Notes: generated from the sequence alone by a model not told the origin. A stretch of 43,907 nt of DNA from SLJN01 sp964505385 (GCA_964505385.1 CAZDIA010000024.1:1-43907), one strand, 5' to 3'; numbered from the stretch's first letter, positions 1 through 8,424 are shown. Made by a program: numbers and translations.

Positions 1-154
1 AGAGCCTCTCAAGCTAACCAGTTGGGACTCTTTGACATTTAACCGGACACTACTGGTATTTTATATCAATTTTTTATGAAATCCGATCAGCAAATCTATG
101 CCAAAGATATTATCACCTAACCCGGACAAGCCGGAATTAAAAAACTTTTTGAAT

Positions 155-277
155 AGGTAAAGATGTAAAGAATGGATGGGTTTTGGGTACTGGGCGCTGG
201 GCGAAACCAGAGCCCAGCGCCCAGTACCCAGAAAGAACAATCGCTCCTGCAAACTACTCTTATCTTCTTGAATTCTT
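155..277. repeat. Dispersed repeat, copy A (shares its core with 10669-10802)
   Basis: Two 8-bp units AGGTAAAG and ATGTAAAG (155-170) are followed by a hairpin insert and then a core that starts with CAATCGCTCCTGCAAA at 238-253. The same 16 bases occur at 10739-10754, and the next 24 positions match at 19 of 24, ending in CTTGAATTCTT in both. The same NNGTAAAG units flank the core on the left in both copies. Two copies 10 kb apart, both outside genes, point to a dispersed non-coding family. No transposase or clear target duplication is visible. Confidence 0.7.
184..230. repeat. Perfect 19-bp inverted repeat (hairpin)
   Basis: The arm TGGGTACTGGGCGCTGGGC (184-202) is followed by a 9-base loop and its exact reverse complement (212-230). 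It is far more GC-rich than its surroundings and sits inside repeat copy A, but is absent from copy B. It is not followed by a T run on either strand, so it does not look like an ordinary terminator. Confidence 0.85.
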
Positions 278-379
278 GATAATTTTGGGATGATATCTTT
301 TGAATTAATATGTATTTTGGCTTTTCGTTAACGGGTTTAGCTGTGCGGAATCCTGACACACAAACCGGCTTCTGTGTTT

Positions 380-449
380 GGATAACTTTTGGCTAGTTAT
401 CCCCTTAAGCATTTCTTGCAGTTCGGATTATAGAGCCATCTGCTTAAGG
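380..449 (+). promoter_or_regulatory. Candidate structured leader upstream of the GNAT gene
   Basis: Two perfect inverted repeats lie back to back. GGATAACT (380-387) pairs with AGTTATCC (395-402) over a 7-base loop. CCTTAAGCA (403-411) pairs with TGCTTAAGG (441-449) over a 29-base loop. They end 63 bases before the GNAT start and neither has a T tract. They could be a 5' leader structure or protein-binding sites; no known riboswitch was recognised. Confidence 0.35.
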
Positions 450-512
450 AATGGGTTCCGTTTCAATTCTCATATTATGATTTTACCAATTTAAATATTC
501 GCTACTCGCGAG

Positions 513-1154
513 ATGCACGTTTATATCCAATTTGCCTCAGGGCAACATATTGATTACGCCGAAGAAATTTGTGAATTAATCGAAGAGGCCGCTCATCAGC
601 GGGGTACGGGAATTGCCCGCCGCGATCCGGAGTACATCAAAAATAAACTGCGATCCGGAAACGCGATAATTGCACTTGATCAGGGGAAACTTGCCGGTTT
701 TTGCTATATCGAGGTGTGGGAAAACAAAAAATATGTGGCCAACTCCGGTCTCATCGTGCATCCCGATTATCGCGGTATGGGTCTTGCCAAAAAGATCAAA
801 GCCAGGGCATTTGATCTTTCCCGAAAAAATTATCCCGATTCCAAACTGTTTGGAATCACCACCAGTCTACCGGTGATGAAGATTAACTCCGATCTGGGAT
901 ACAAACCTGTAACTTTTTCAGAGTTAACGCAGGATGAAACCTTTTGGGAAGGATGCCAAAGCTGCCCGAATTTTGATATTCTCAACCGGAATAACAAAAC
1001 AAATTGCTTATGTACCGGTATGGTGTTCGATCCGCAACATCCGGATAATCAACCCAAAAAGGTACGTGAGAAGAAAATTGCCAAGTATTACCGTTGGGTC
1101 CGGTTGAAATCGGCAAAATACCTCAGGCTCTTCAATCCGGTAAAAATCTTTTAA
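513..1154 (+). CDS. GNAT N-acetyltransferase of the type linked to arginine genes in Bacteroidota
   Basis: This 213-residue protein has a GNAT fold. The acetyl-CoA loop is R87-G-M-G90-L-A within VHPDYRGMGLAKKI, preceded by the strand YVANSGLIV. After the fold comes a short Cys-rich segment with C148-x2-C151 and C165-x-C167, then a basic tail. From memory, close relatives with the same QRGTGIA, KINSDLGYKPVTF and CLCTGM blocks head the argG-argC biosynthesis cluster in Bacteroidota and are candidates for the acetylation step of arginine synthesis. Here no arginine gene follows; the next gene is an aldo/keto reductase. The substrate is therefore inference. The ATG at 513 is the first in frame and the family match begins at once. 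The four cysteines could bind metal. Confidence 0.85.
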   Translation: MHVYIQFASGQHIDYAEEICELIEEAAHQRGTGIARRDPEYIKNKLRSGNAIIALDQGKLAGFCYIEVWENKKYVANSGLIVHPDYRGMGLAKKIKARAFDLSRKNYPDSKLFGITTSLPVMKINSDLGYKPVTFSELTQDETFWEGCQSCPNFDILNRNNKTNCLCTGMVFDPQHPDNQPKKVREKKIAKYYRWVRLKSAKYLRLFNPVKIF

Positions 1155-1402
1155 TCCCCACCCCTCACTTTACTGAACGGAACTGATTATTTCCCGTCTA
1201 AATAAGTTTGTATAAAAGTAATTTTAGCTCATTTTATCCCCGATATTGATGATAATGTTATTGTAAAAAGATAATTATACTGATATCATTCAACCTGAAC
1301 TCTGTTACGGTATTATACTTCTATTCTCAAATTTTATTTATTTTATTCAAATAGTTGTATGCATACCGTGTTGATTTTCGAATATAAGTGCAACCAATTA
1401 AA

Positions 1403-2221
1403 ATGGATTTTGATCACATAGACGGCAGCGACATCCCAAGACTCGGATTTGGTACTTTTATGATGCAGGGCAACACCTGCTTTGAAGCGGTTGAAGATGC
1501 GCTCAAAATCGGATATCGCCACATCGATACTGCCCGTATTTACGCTAATGAACCGGAAGTAGGTGAGGCTCTTGCACAAAGCGGGCTTAGGCGGGATGAA
1601 ATCTTTCTCACTTCAAAACTCTGGCGTGATGAACTTCGCGGTGAACAGGTGGGCCCCGCTGTTTCCTCCAGTCTGAAAAACCTGCAAACGGATTATCTGG
1701 ATCTGTGTCTGATACACTGGCCGGTAGATGATGTACCTGTCACCGAAACTCTTGAAGCGATGCAACAGGAACAGCAAAAAGGGAAAATCAGGCATCTTGG
1801 CGTAAGTAATTTCACCACTTATTATCTGGAGCAGGTCGAAAAAAGCGGGATACGGACAATTACCAATCAGGTGGAGTATCATGCAATGCTGGATCAGTCT
1901 GTATTGAGGAAGAAGCTGGATGATATGAACATGACCCTTTCTGCCTACAGTCCATTAGCCCGCGGACGGCTCATTGATCACCCTTTGCTTGATGAGATCG
2001 GAGAAAAGTACAACAAATCCTCTTCACAGGTAGCTCTGCGCTGGTTGCTGGATCAGGATGATGTATGGGTATTACCTAAATCCGCCACCCATGAACGTCG
2101 CAAATCCAATTTTGAAGTCTTTGACTTCCGGTTGGATGAACAAGATCATAACACTATCAATAATGAATTTGAAAAAAACAATCGGGTGATCAATCCGGAA
2201 TTTGCCCCATCATGGGATTAA
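1403..2221 (+). CDS. Aldo/keto reductase
   Basis: A 272-residue soluble NADPH-dependent carbonyl reductase of the AKR superfamily (TIM barrel). Counting from the ATG at 1403, the catalytic tetrad is D42 and Y47 (HIDTARIY), K72 (LTSKLW) and H105 (CLIHWP). The C-terminal cofactor block reads VLPKSATHERRKSN. Overall it is nearest to the 2,5-diketogluconate/methylglyoxal reductase type, but the physiological substrate cannot be read from sequence. A GTG at 1388 would add five residues; the ATG gives the usual N-terminus MDFDHIDGSDIPRLGFGT, so I prefer it. It stands alone, with AT-rich spacers on both sides and a 10-bp palindrome GTATGCATAC at 1357-1366 upstream. Confidence 0.93.
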   Translation: MDFDHIDGSDIPRLGFGTFMMQGNTCFEAVEDALKIGYRHIDTARIYANEPEVGEALAQSGLRRDEIFLTSKLWRDELRGEQVGPAVSSSLKNLQTDYLDLCLIHWPVDDVPVTETLEAMQQEQQKGKIRHLGVSNFTTYYLEQVEKSGIRTITNQVEYHAMLDQSVLRKKLDDMNMTLSAYSPLARGRLIDHPLLDEIGEKYNKSSSQVALRWLLDQDDVWVLPKSATHERRKSNFEVFDFRLDEQDHNTINNEFEKNNRVINPEFAPSWD

Positions 2222-2314
2222 AGCTTCTATTCGCGAAATTTTTATGTAAATTCACCGGGCTTAATTCAATCGATTAATTACAGCTCTAATCATTTCACCA
2301 AAAAAACATGACCA

Positions 2315-4684
2315 ATGAGATTTCAACTACTCATATTTCTTTTGGGATCAGCTCTGTTTATTCAGTCTTGCGGACTGTTTCGACCTGCAGCTGAAGAAGA
2401 ACCGCCGCCACCTCCACCGGAGGAAGAACCGCCTTCCGATTACGATGAAATCGTAGATGTAGCTGAATCAGAAGAAGGCTTATTTACGGTACACGTTAAG
2501 GATAATGACTTCTATTTTGAAATACCCGAGTATGAACTTGGGGAAGAATTCCTGATGGTAAGCCGTATCGCCAAAGCTCAGGACGGTACAGGCTTTGGAG
2601 GCCAGCGCTATAACAATCAAGTACTGCGCTGGGAAAAAAATGGAGACAAAATTAATCTCCGTTCGGTTCAATATTACAGTGTGGCCGATACTAACGAAAC
2701 AATTTATGAAGCGGTTGAAGCGCGCACGTTCGAACCGATCGTAGCTTCATTTGACATTACAGCAACCAGCGATGATGACGATAGTTTCATCATCCAGGTA
2801 AATCGCTTATTTACGACTGAAGTGCCTGAATTTGCACCAAGGCAACAGTTTCAGGGCAGAAGAATCGATTCGGAACGAAGCTTTATTGAGTCGGTGCGCA
2901 GTTTTCCCGATAATATCGAAATACAAAATGTGCTCACCATTGAAACAGAAAATGTTCCGTTATCTGCGCGTCTCAACACCATCTCCTTCAAGATGAATCA
3001 TTCGATGGTTCGTCTTCCCGAAGAACCCATGATGCCGCGTGTCCACGATGAGCGTGTGGGATATTTTTCAGTGCAACAGGTGGATTATGGACGTCACGAG
3101 CACCGGGCTCCTGAACGAAGATACATCACCCGCTGGCGTCTCGAAAAAGAAGACCCTGACGCTGAGATTTCCGAACCCAAAGAGCCTATCACTTTTTATG
3201 TTGACCGGGCTACACCCGAGTGGCTGGTGGAATATGTAGAGGAAGGAATTGAAGACTGGCAACCGGCATTTGAGGAAGCAGGTTTCGAAAATGCTATAGT
3301 AGCAAAAAGAGCGCCTACGAAGGAAGAAGACCCTGATTTCAGCCCGAATGATGCCCGCTACCCCATGGTGCGTTGGATTGCATCTGAAATACCAAATGCA
3401 ATGGGGCCACATGTTCATGATCCGAGATCGGGTGAAATTATCACTTCCCAGATTTTCATGTATCACAATGTCATGAGCCTGCTCAGAAACTGGTATTTCG
3501 TTCAGGGAGCTGCCGTAGATGAAGATGCACAGGATCTCCCCTTCCCCGATGAGCTTATGGGAAGACTCGTGCGTTACGTAGTTGCACACGAAGTGGGTCA
3601 TACGCTTGGATTGCCCCACAACATGAAGGCCAGCGCCTCAGTGCCAACCGACAGCCTAAGGAGTCAGAGCTTTACAGAAGAGTACGGCACTACTCCATCC
3701 ATCATGGATTACGCACGGATGAATTATGTGGCTCAGCCGGGTGATGACGCCTATATGTTCCCTCAGGTATCAATTTATGATAAATTCTCAATCGAATGGG
3801 GATACACTCCGTTTGATGTGGATGAACCTGATGATGAACGTCCCTATCTCAATGAAATAGCTGAACGCCAGGTTGATGAACCGATGCTTCGGTTTGGCAA
3901 TCTTTCCAATGTGGATCCGACCCAGCAGCGGGAAGCTTTAGGTGACAATCACGTCAAATCGACAACTTACGGAATTGAAAACCTGAAGCGGATAATGAAT
4001 TTTATCATAGAAGCTGCCGGTGAAGAAGGTGAAGATTATTCTGACCTTGAAGAGCTATACACCAATGTCATTCAGCAAAGAAACCGGATGCTTGGTCATG
4101 TCGGTATGTGGGTTGGCGGAGTTATAGGAGACCGCAAAGTTTACGGTCAGGAAGGTCCCGTTTACGAGCATGTTCCGGCCTACCGTCAGCAGGAAGCTGT
4201 GGATTACCTGAATGAGGAAGCATTTCAGACCCCGGAATACCTGCTTGACCGCGAAGTGCTTTCACTGATCCAGCAAAGTGGCGCAACCGATCAGATTCAA
4301 CAAGGACAAACCCAGATCCTGAATATGCTGATGAGTGATGCCCGATGGAAACGCATGGCTGAAAATGAAGTCATGAACGCCGACGATGACATATACACGA
4401 TCGGCGATTTACTCGGGGATCTTGAAGACGGAATCTGGAGTGAACTTTCACATCAATCCGTTGAAATTGATTTGTTCCGCAGAAACCTTCAGCGTTCCTA
4501 CATCAGCCGCGCTGAAATCAATCTCGGTTATGATACGCTTTCCGGGGAAACCCGCTCATTATTGCGTGGAAATCTCAGAAGCATCCACGGTGATGTTGAA
4601 TCGGCGATAGACCGAGCCGACGACTCCAATACGCGCTATCATCTTGAGGATCTTCGAGATAAAATCGACGACATTTTAGATTAG
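2315..4684 (+). CDS. Zinc-dependent metalloprotease lipoprotein (DUF5117/DUF4953 type)
   Basis: This 789-residue protein starts with a lipoprotein signal peptide (lipobox IQSC, about residues 17-20), then a Pro/Glu linker, then a long N-terminal region of the DUF5117 kind. The metzincin-type site HEVGHTLGLPH spans 425-435 (ligands H425, H429, H435; base E426), and SIMDY at 462-466 supplies the Met-turn. The C-terminal 300 residues match the DUF4953 type by layout. Length of about 800 residues is normal for the family, which is common in Bacteroidota and predicted to be envelope-anchored. Its substrate is unknown. An ATG at 2308 is out of frame, so 2315 is the start. The gene ends at a strong terminator (4713-4752), so it appears monocistronic. 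Confidence 0.93.
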   Translation: MRFQLLIFLLGSALFIQSCGLFRPAAEEEPPPPPPEEEPPSDYDEIVDVAESEEGLFTVHVKDNDFYFEIPEYELGEEFLMVSRIAKAQDGTGFGGQRYNNQVLRWEKNGDKINLRSVQYYSVADTNETIYEAVEARTFEPIVASFDITATSDDDDSFIIQVNRLFTTEVPEFAPRQQFQGRRIDSERSFIESVRSFPDNIEIQNVLTIETENVPLSARLNTISFKMNHSMVRLPEEPMMPRVHDERVGYFSVQQVDYGRHEHRAPERRYITRWRLEKEDPDAEISEPKEPITFYVDRATPEWLVEYVEEGIEDWQPAFEEAGFENAIVAKRAPTKEEDPDFSPNDARYPMVRWIASEIPNAMGPHVHDPRSGEIITSQIFMYHNVMSLLRNWYFVQGAAVDEDAQDLPFPDELMGRLVRYVVAHEVGHTLGLPHNMKASASVPTDSLRSQSFTEEYGTTPSIMDYARMNYVAQPGDDAYMFPQVSIYDKFSIEWGYTPFDVDEPDDERPYLNEIAERQVDEPMLRFGNLSNVDPTQQREALGDNHVKSTTYGIENLKRIMNFIIEAAGEEGEDYSDLEELYTNVIQQRNRMLGHVGMWVGGVIGDRKVYGQEGPVYEHVPAYRQQEAVDYLNEEAFQTPEYLLDREVLSLIQQSGATDQIQQGQTQILNMLMSDARWKRMAENEVMNADDDIYTIGDLLGDLEDGIWSELSHQSVEIDLFRRNLQRSYISRAEINLGYDTLSGETRSLLRGNLRSIHGDVESAIDRADDSNTRYHLEDLRDKIDDILD

Positions 4685-4712
4685 CGGATAAAATCTCTGT
4701 AACAGAAAAATT

Positions 4713-4752
4713 AAAAAAGCCGTTTTGGGAAAGATCCAAAACGGCTTTTTTT
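4713..4752. terminator. Rho-independent terminator, probably bidirectional
   Basis: The arm AAGCCGTTTTGG pairs perfectly with CCAAAACGGCTT over a 7-base loop. Seven T follow on the plus strand (4746-4752) and an A run precedes the left arm, giving a T tract on the minus strand. It lies between convergent genes: the metalloprotease ending at 4684 and the ferredoxin reductase ending at 4782. Confidence 0.92.
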
Positions 4753-4781
4753 ATGCCTCTAAATTTATTATGTGGGCCGAA

Positions 4782-5735
4782 TTAGTACACTTCCAAAAAC
4801 ATACGTTCAGAAGGCCGAACTTTCTTTTTCAGATCTTCTTTTTCCCATTTGTGGGGCGGTTTGTCTCCGATTTCATCAGATATCTTCAGATATCCCTCGT
4901 ATCCTTGCTGAGCCAGTAACTTGTACAAACCAAGCTCCATCCCTTTTAAGCCGCATATGTAAATCAGCGTATTATCTTTTAACAGCAACGGATTTAGTAT
5001 TTCCCAGGCATCCAGCAGCTTGTACTGCACATAGTGTTTGGAACCATCTTCTCGCTCACTTTCACGTGATATTGATTTCAGATAATGGAAATTATCAAAT
5101 CTTTGATCGTAATCTTCAAAATAGTCCTGGTAGAGCAGGTCGGTGCGATAAGGACATCCGAAAATAAGTGCGAGTTGATTCTCAAAACCGTTCTCAAGCA
5201 AGTCATTTACCATACCTCTGAACGGCGCGATTCCGGTTCCTGTAGCAAAAAAAAGATAGTTGAAATCGTGGGCATTCTCAGGAAGTACAAACTTCTTTCC
5301 ATTGGGCCCGGTCATCTTCACGGTATCTCCCGGCTTTTTGCTAGCCAAATAATTAGAACATAAGCCCATAAATAAGTCTTGAGATTCCCAATCCTCATCT
5401 ACCAGCCGTTTAACGGTAGTAGAGATGATTTTACCTTCACCATCCTCACCTTTTGAAGGAGACGCTGCTGAGTACAGACGAACCTTGGCCGGTTTTCCAT
5501 TTGCTTCGGTGAGGCCTTCCGGGATAATACCGATGCTCTGCCCTGTTCGAACCTGGCCTTCCAGTTCGGTGCCGCTCACATCAAAGGTGATATGGCGAAT
5601 AAAGTTCGGGCTGGCTTGTGCCGTTGCGATTTCATTTTTAACTATAGGTACTTCAACCGGATTTTTCGGTTTATATATGTTCACCTTAACATCCGGAAAT
5701 TTGATTTCCGGTTGTGTTTTTATATCACTACTCAT
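4782..5735 (-). CDS. Plant-type ferredoxin-NADP(+) reductase
   Basis: This 317-residue flavoenzyme should move electrons between ferredoxin or flavodoxin and NADP(H). FAD site: RLYSAASP at 86-93 and GLCSNYL at 124-130. NADP site: ATGTGIAPFRGM at 164-175 and CGLKGME at 261-267. It ends in LEVY, and a C-terminal Tyr stacked on the flavin is characteristic of the plant/cyanobacterial FNR family. The N-terminal phrase VNIYKPKNP also recalls cyanobacterial PetH just before its FNR domain. It has no thylakoid or phycobilisome domain and no signal peptide. It lies 8 bases after the membrane-protein gene, so the two are probably co-transcribed. No ferredoxin gene is seen nearby. The plant type is notable because many Bacteroidota relatives use the thioredoxin-reductase-like FNR. 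Confidence 0.9.
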   Translation of the reverse strand: MSSDIKTQPEIKFPDVKVNIYKPKNPVEVPIVKNEIATAQASPNFIRHITFDVSGTELEGQVRTGQSIGIIPEGLTEANGKPAKVRLYSAASPSKGEDGEGKIISTTVKRLVDEDWESQDLFMGLCSNYLASKKPGDTVKMTGPNGKKFVLPENAHDFNYLFFATGTGIAPFRGMVNDLLENGFENQLALIFGCPYRTDLLYQDYFEDYDQRFDNFHYLKSISRESEREDGSKHYVQYKLLDAWEILNPLLLKDNTLIYICGLKGMELGLYKLLAQQGYEGYLKISDEIGDKPPHKWEKEDLKKKVRPSERMFLEVY

Positions 5736-5743
5736 AATTATTT

Positions 5744-6388
5744 TTACAGTTGAATTCGTAATGTCATTACCGGAGCTGCCTCTGTGTAAGGGTTTTCTTT
5801 AAATAATCCTGCACTGATTTCCCAGTTTTCGCTTTCAGTCAGCCGGTTCAAGTAACGCGATGATTGACGTAACAGTACAAGATCATAAATAAACAGAAAT
5901 GCTCCCTGAACTATGATGGAACTTCCAAACTGCCGGATTTGCGATGTATCACCAAAATGCAGCATGCCTGCCCCCGACAGCATATAGCTTACATTTAACC
6001 CGGCATTAATTGCCACAATCCGTTGATATCTAAGTTCTTCCCTTACATGCTCGTTGAAAGAAACTTCATCGAAATCCGGTCTCCCGGAAAAAAACAACGA
6101 GGGTGTCACGATGGCCATATTAATGGCACCCCATGCAAGCGACATTAAACCAAAATCACTATATCCGGATCCGGTTAACGTCATAGCACTGCCTCCCACT
6201 ACATTGGCGCTGCCCCATCCAAACAAAGCCCACTCTGATGACCGACGCTCCTGCATGCGCTCTTCATATAAAACATGCAAATCGCTTTGCCCGTTAGGTT
6301 TTTCCGAATGCGCCGTTTGAAGATTTCCGGCCAGTAACACGATAATTGCTGACAAGATGATTTTCCCGGTTACTGCACTTGGCTTCAT
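5744..6388 (-). CDS. Small membrane/envelope protein, DUF6992-like
   Basis: About 214 residues, with a signal peptide or N-terminal membrane segment (KIILSAIIVLLAG) and further hydrophobic stretches around GWGSANVVGGSAMTLTG, WGAINMAIVTPSLFF, INAGLNVSYMLSGAGML and IIVQGAFLFIYDLVLL. The pattern resembles the Bacteroidota DUF6992 family as I remember it; function unknown. The open frame extends to an ATG at 6442. I chose the ATG at 6388 because it gives a standard signal peptide and has AGGAAG ten bases upstream; the longer form would add 18 polar residues. It is the first gene of a likely two-gene unit with the ferredoxin reductase, 8 bases apart. Confidence 0.75.
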   Translation of the reverse strand: MKPSAVTGKIILSAIIVLLAGNLQTAHSEKPNGQSDLHVLYEERMQERRSSEWALFGWGSANVVGGSAMTLTGSGYSDFGLMSLAWGAINMAIVTPSLFFSGRPDFDEVSFNEHVREELRYQRIVAINAGLNVSYMLSGAGMLHFGDTSQIRQFGSSIIVQGAFLFIYDLVLLRQSSRYLNRLTESENWEISAGLFKENPYTEAAPVMTLRIQL

Positions 6389-6780
6389 TGCTGCTGCACT
6401 TCCTGGTTTAAAAGCATCACGATATGTAAATCTTCGATTCATTGAAGCGAGAATATAAGCAATATCTATCTAATGAAAAATTATGTAGTTATATCGGAAG
6501 CGCTTCCAGTTTTAGAAAAGCTTCTCATATCCCCAAAACAACGATTTTTTGCATATGAAGATTCAAAAATTGTCACTTGTGTCACTAATCCATGTGTATA
6601 ATCGACTTGTCAGAGCTTAGTTCGGAGATAAAAAACACGCTGCAATTTCCCCATAGGTACCATTCGTTATTCTTGAGATTTCGGATATGAATGAATCATT
6701 AAATTCTGAATAATGTTCGAATGTAGTTATTACAACATCCATTTGATGAGCAATTATTAACAACAAAATGAAAACGTATC
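6389..6780. other. Divergent intergenic region with a 12-bp palindrome
   Basis: The region separates the minus-strand membrane-protein/FNR unit from the plus-strand SDR gene and should hold both promoters. Apart from the palindrome at 6496-6507 I find no gene or repeat. The bases before 6781 are AT-rich, without a Shine-Dalgarno sequence. Confidence 0.5.
6496..6507. promoter_or_regulatory. Candidate LacI-family operator
   Basis: GGAAGCGCTTCC is a perfect 12-bp palindrome with the central AAGCGCTT arrangement typical of LacI-family operators, which are centred on CG. It lies between divergent genes and could serve either side. No LacI-type regulator is encoded in the window, so the assignment rests on pattern only. 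Confidence 0.35.
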
Positions 6781-7497
6781 ATGGATCTTAAGGGCAAAAC
6801 AGCTATTGTAACCGGCGCAAGCAGTGGAATCGGCGCCGAATTCTCAAAATCTCTTGTTGAAAAAGGAGTTACCGTTTACGGACTAGCGCGACGAAAGAAC
6901 AAGCTTGACGAGGTTAAACAGCATCTCGGAGATCGATTTATCCCGGTCAATCTTGACGTTAGCAGTCGAAACGAAGTAGAGAGCTGGGTTGAAAAGACTT
7001 TTGACAGTTCCTCGACTGTAGACATCCTGGTCAATAATGCCGGATTCGGCAAATTCGGCAACATTGACGAAATGCCTGTAGAGGACTGGGAGGGTATGAT
7101 GAATACCAATCTTTCAGGGATTTTTTATCTGACCCGTCTGATCGTTCCCATGATGAAATCCAACCCCGAAGTATGCCATATCGTAAACATTGCATCGGTA
7201 GCCGGACTCATCGGAAACCCGCAGATAGCTGCATATAATGCTTCAAAATTTGGAGTGCGCGGAATGAGCGAAGGCTTGATGAAAGAATTAAGGCCCCACG
7301 GCATAAAAGTTACCTGCTTTTACCCCGGATCAATCGATACCGAGTTTTTCTCGCACAGCGGGGGCTCTACCCATCCCAATATGATGAGCGGCGCAGACGT
7401 TGCAAAAACACTGATATACGTACTCGAAACACCCGATAATTTCCTTATTGATGAACTGGTCATGCGCCCGCTTAATCCTAAGCCTCCGGAGAAGTGA
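6781..7497 (+). CDS. Short-chain dehydrogenase/reductase
   Basis: This 238-residue classical SDR has TGASSGIG at 11-18 for the dinucleotide, NNAG at 85-88, and the catalytic S139, Y152 and K156 (YNASK). It should be a soluble NAD(P)-dependent oxidoreductase. R37 and R38 after the second strand favour NADP(H). The substrate cannot be assigned. The ATG at 6781 fits the family start MDLKGKTAIVTG. The end overlaps the following DUF4296 frame by up to 50 bases, depending on that gene's start, which suggests translational coupling. Confidence 0.92.
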   Translation: MDLKGKTAIVTGASSGIGAEFSKSLVEKGVTVYGLARRKNKLDEVKQHLGDRFIPVNLDVSSRNEVESWVEKTFDSSSTVDILVNNAGFGKFGNIDEMPVEDWEGMMNTNLSGIFYLTRLIVPMMKSNPEVCHIVNIASVAGLIGNPQIAAYNASKFGVRGMSEGLMKELRPHGIKVTCFYPGSIDTEFFSHSGGSTHPNMMSGADVAKTLIYVLETPDNFLIDELVMRPLNPKPPEK

Positions 7498-7897
7498 TCC
7501 GGCCGGTAAACTGTATCGATTAATTGGGGTGATCGCACTCATATTTATGATTTCCTGCACCGGCGATCGCCCCGATGATCTTATAGATGAAGACACTTAC
7601 ATCGATATTCTTGTAGAAATCCATATTTTGCAAGTCATCAACAGCCAATTTGAAGATGAGCAAAAAACCCTTGAGGCGCAGCAGGTTGTTTTGGATGAGT
7701 ATGGGATCACCAAAGAGCAGTTTGAGGCAAGCCACGACTGGTACATGCAGGATGTAGATGCACAGCGTGACCGCATTTCCGAGGCTCGTAGCCGCATGGA
7801 AGATGAACTAACTTATCTGAACGAAAGAATGATGGAATTACGGGAACAGGAGTACGAGCAGGATTCATCTCAAAATGATGAAGAAAACGCTGAATAA
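7448..7897 (+). CDS. DUF4296-family lipoprotein
   Basis: The mature part shows the DUF4296 pattern: DLIDEDTYIDILVEIHILQ followed by a charged coiled-coil helix rich in Glu, Gln and Arg. A lipobox FMISC comes right after the hydrophobic run LIGVIALIFMI, so it is an envelope lipoprotein. The start is uncertain. The ATG at 7448 gives a 149-residue protein with a long 36-residue leader overlapping the SDR gene by 50 bases. Internal candidates are a CTG at 7511, which would give an ideal 16-residue signal peptide, or a GTG at 7529, which would give one too short. Function of the family is unknown; it is found across Bacteroidota. Confidence 0.8.
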   Translation: MMNWSCARLILSLRRSDPAGKLYRLIGVIALIFMISCTGDRPDDLIDEDTYIDILVEIHILQVINSQFEDEQKTLEAQQVVLDEYGITKEQFEASHDWYMQDVDAQRDRISEARSRMEDELTYLNERMMELREQEYEQDSSQNDEENAE

Positions 7898-7948
7898 TTG
7901 AACTGATGCTTCCTGCTTTGTTTGTCGCAGACCCTGTTGCGATACAGT

Positions 7949-8332
7949 TTATTTGTGCTTGCAGAAAATTTCGATCATGTTGCCGTCCGGGTCGGATACA
8001 AAAATGAATCGCTCATCTTTACGGTTTGCCGGGCCGCTGAGTATGGTTACTTCATTTTCTATAAAATACTTTGCAAGCTCATCCACTTTATCCGGGGTGT
8101 TTACCACAAACCCGAAATGATCAACCCGGTAATCTTTTGATGTGGTATCATAAGCCGTCTCAGCTTCAACAAGTACAAGCGTATCGTTTCCGATGCGATA
8201 AACAGCCATGCTCCTTCCCATCTTTTTCTCTTGTTCAAAACCCAACAAATCACCGTAGAATTCTTCGGCTCGTTCAATATTATTAACCCGTAGCGTGATG
8301 TGATTTATTCCGGTTGCATTTAATCTATTCAT
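7949..8332 (-). CDS. VOC-family (glyoxalase/dioxygenase fold) protein
   Basis: A 127-residue single-module vicinal-oxygen-chelate protein with paired beta-alpha-beta-beta-beta units. The expected metal ligands are in place: H11 (INHITLRV), E56 (LVLVEAE), H72 (VDHFGF) and E121 (PDGNMIEIF). The phrase FVSDPDGNMIEI is typical of dioxygenase/fosfomycin-resistance-like members. Substrate cannot be assigned; it need not be a glyoxalase. It is convergent with the DUF4296 gene and divergent from rsmI, so it forms its own transcription unit. Confidence 0.9.
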   Translation of the reverse strand: MNRLNATGINHITLRVNNIERAEEFYGDLLGFEQEKKMGRSMAVYRIGNDTLVLVEAETAYDTTSKDYRVDHFGFVVNTPDKVDELAKYFIENEVTILSGPANRKDERFIFVSDPDGNMIEIFCKHK

Positions 8333-8424
8333 TGCTGTTACTTTTTTTGGTAATGGTGTAATATCCGGGAAAGATAAAATCTTTCAGCAAAATCCTTTAC
8401 ATCAACTTCGATTTTTTATAAAAC

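Larger units (their letters stand above)
1..512. other. Intergenic stretch with repeats and hairpins, no gene
   Basis: No convincing coding region is seen on either strand; the open frames here lack family features and run through inverted repeats. The stretch holds a copy of a dispersed repeat (155-277), a perfect 19-bp hairpin inside it (184-230), and two smaller inverted repeats (380-449) between the repeat and the GNAT gene. The first 150 bases are AT-rich and show nothing I can name. Confidence 0.6.

Noticed and set aside
61..359. Two overlapping minus-strand frames of 63 and 80 codons
   Set aside because: They read through the dispersed repeat and its perfect hairpin; no conserved protein pattern.
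1388..1402. GTG start for the aldo/keto reductase
   Set aside because: The ATG five codons later matches the usual family start; the extra residues add nothing recognisable.
3068..3619. 183-residue open frame on the minus strand
   Set aside because: It lies antisense within the metalloprotease active-site region and shows no family features.
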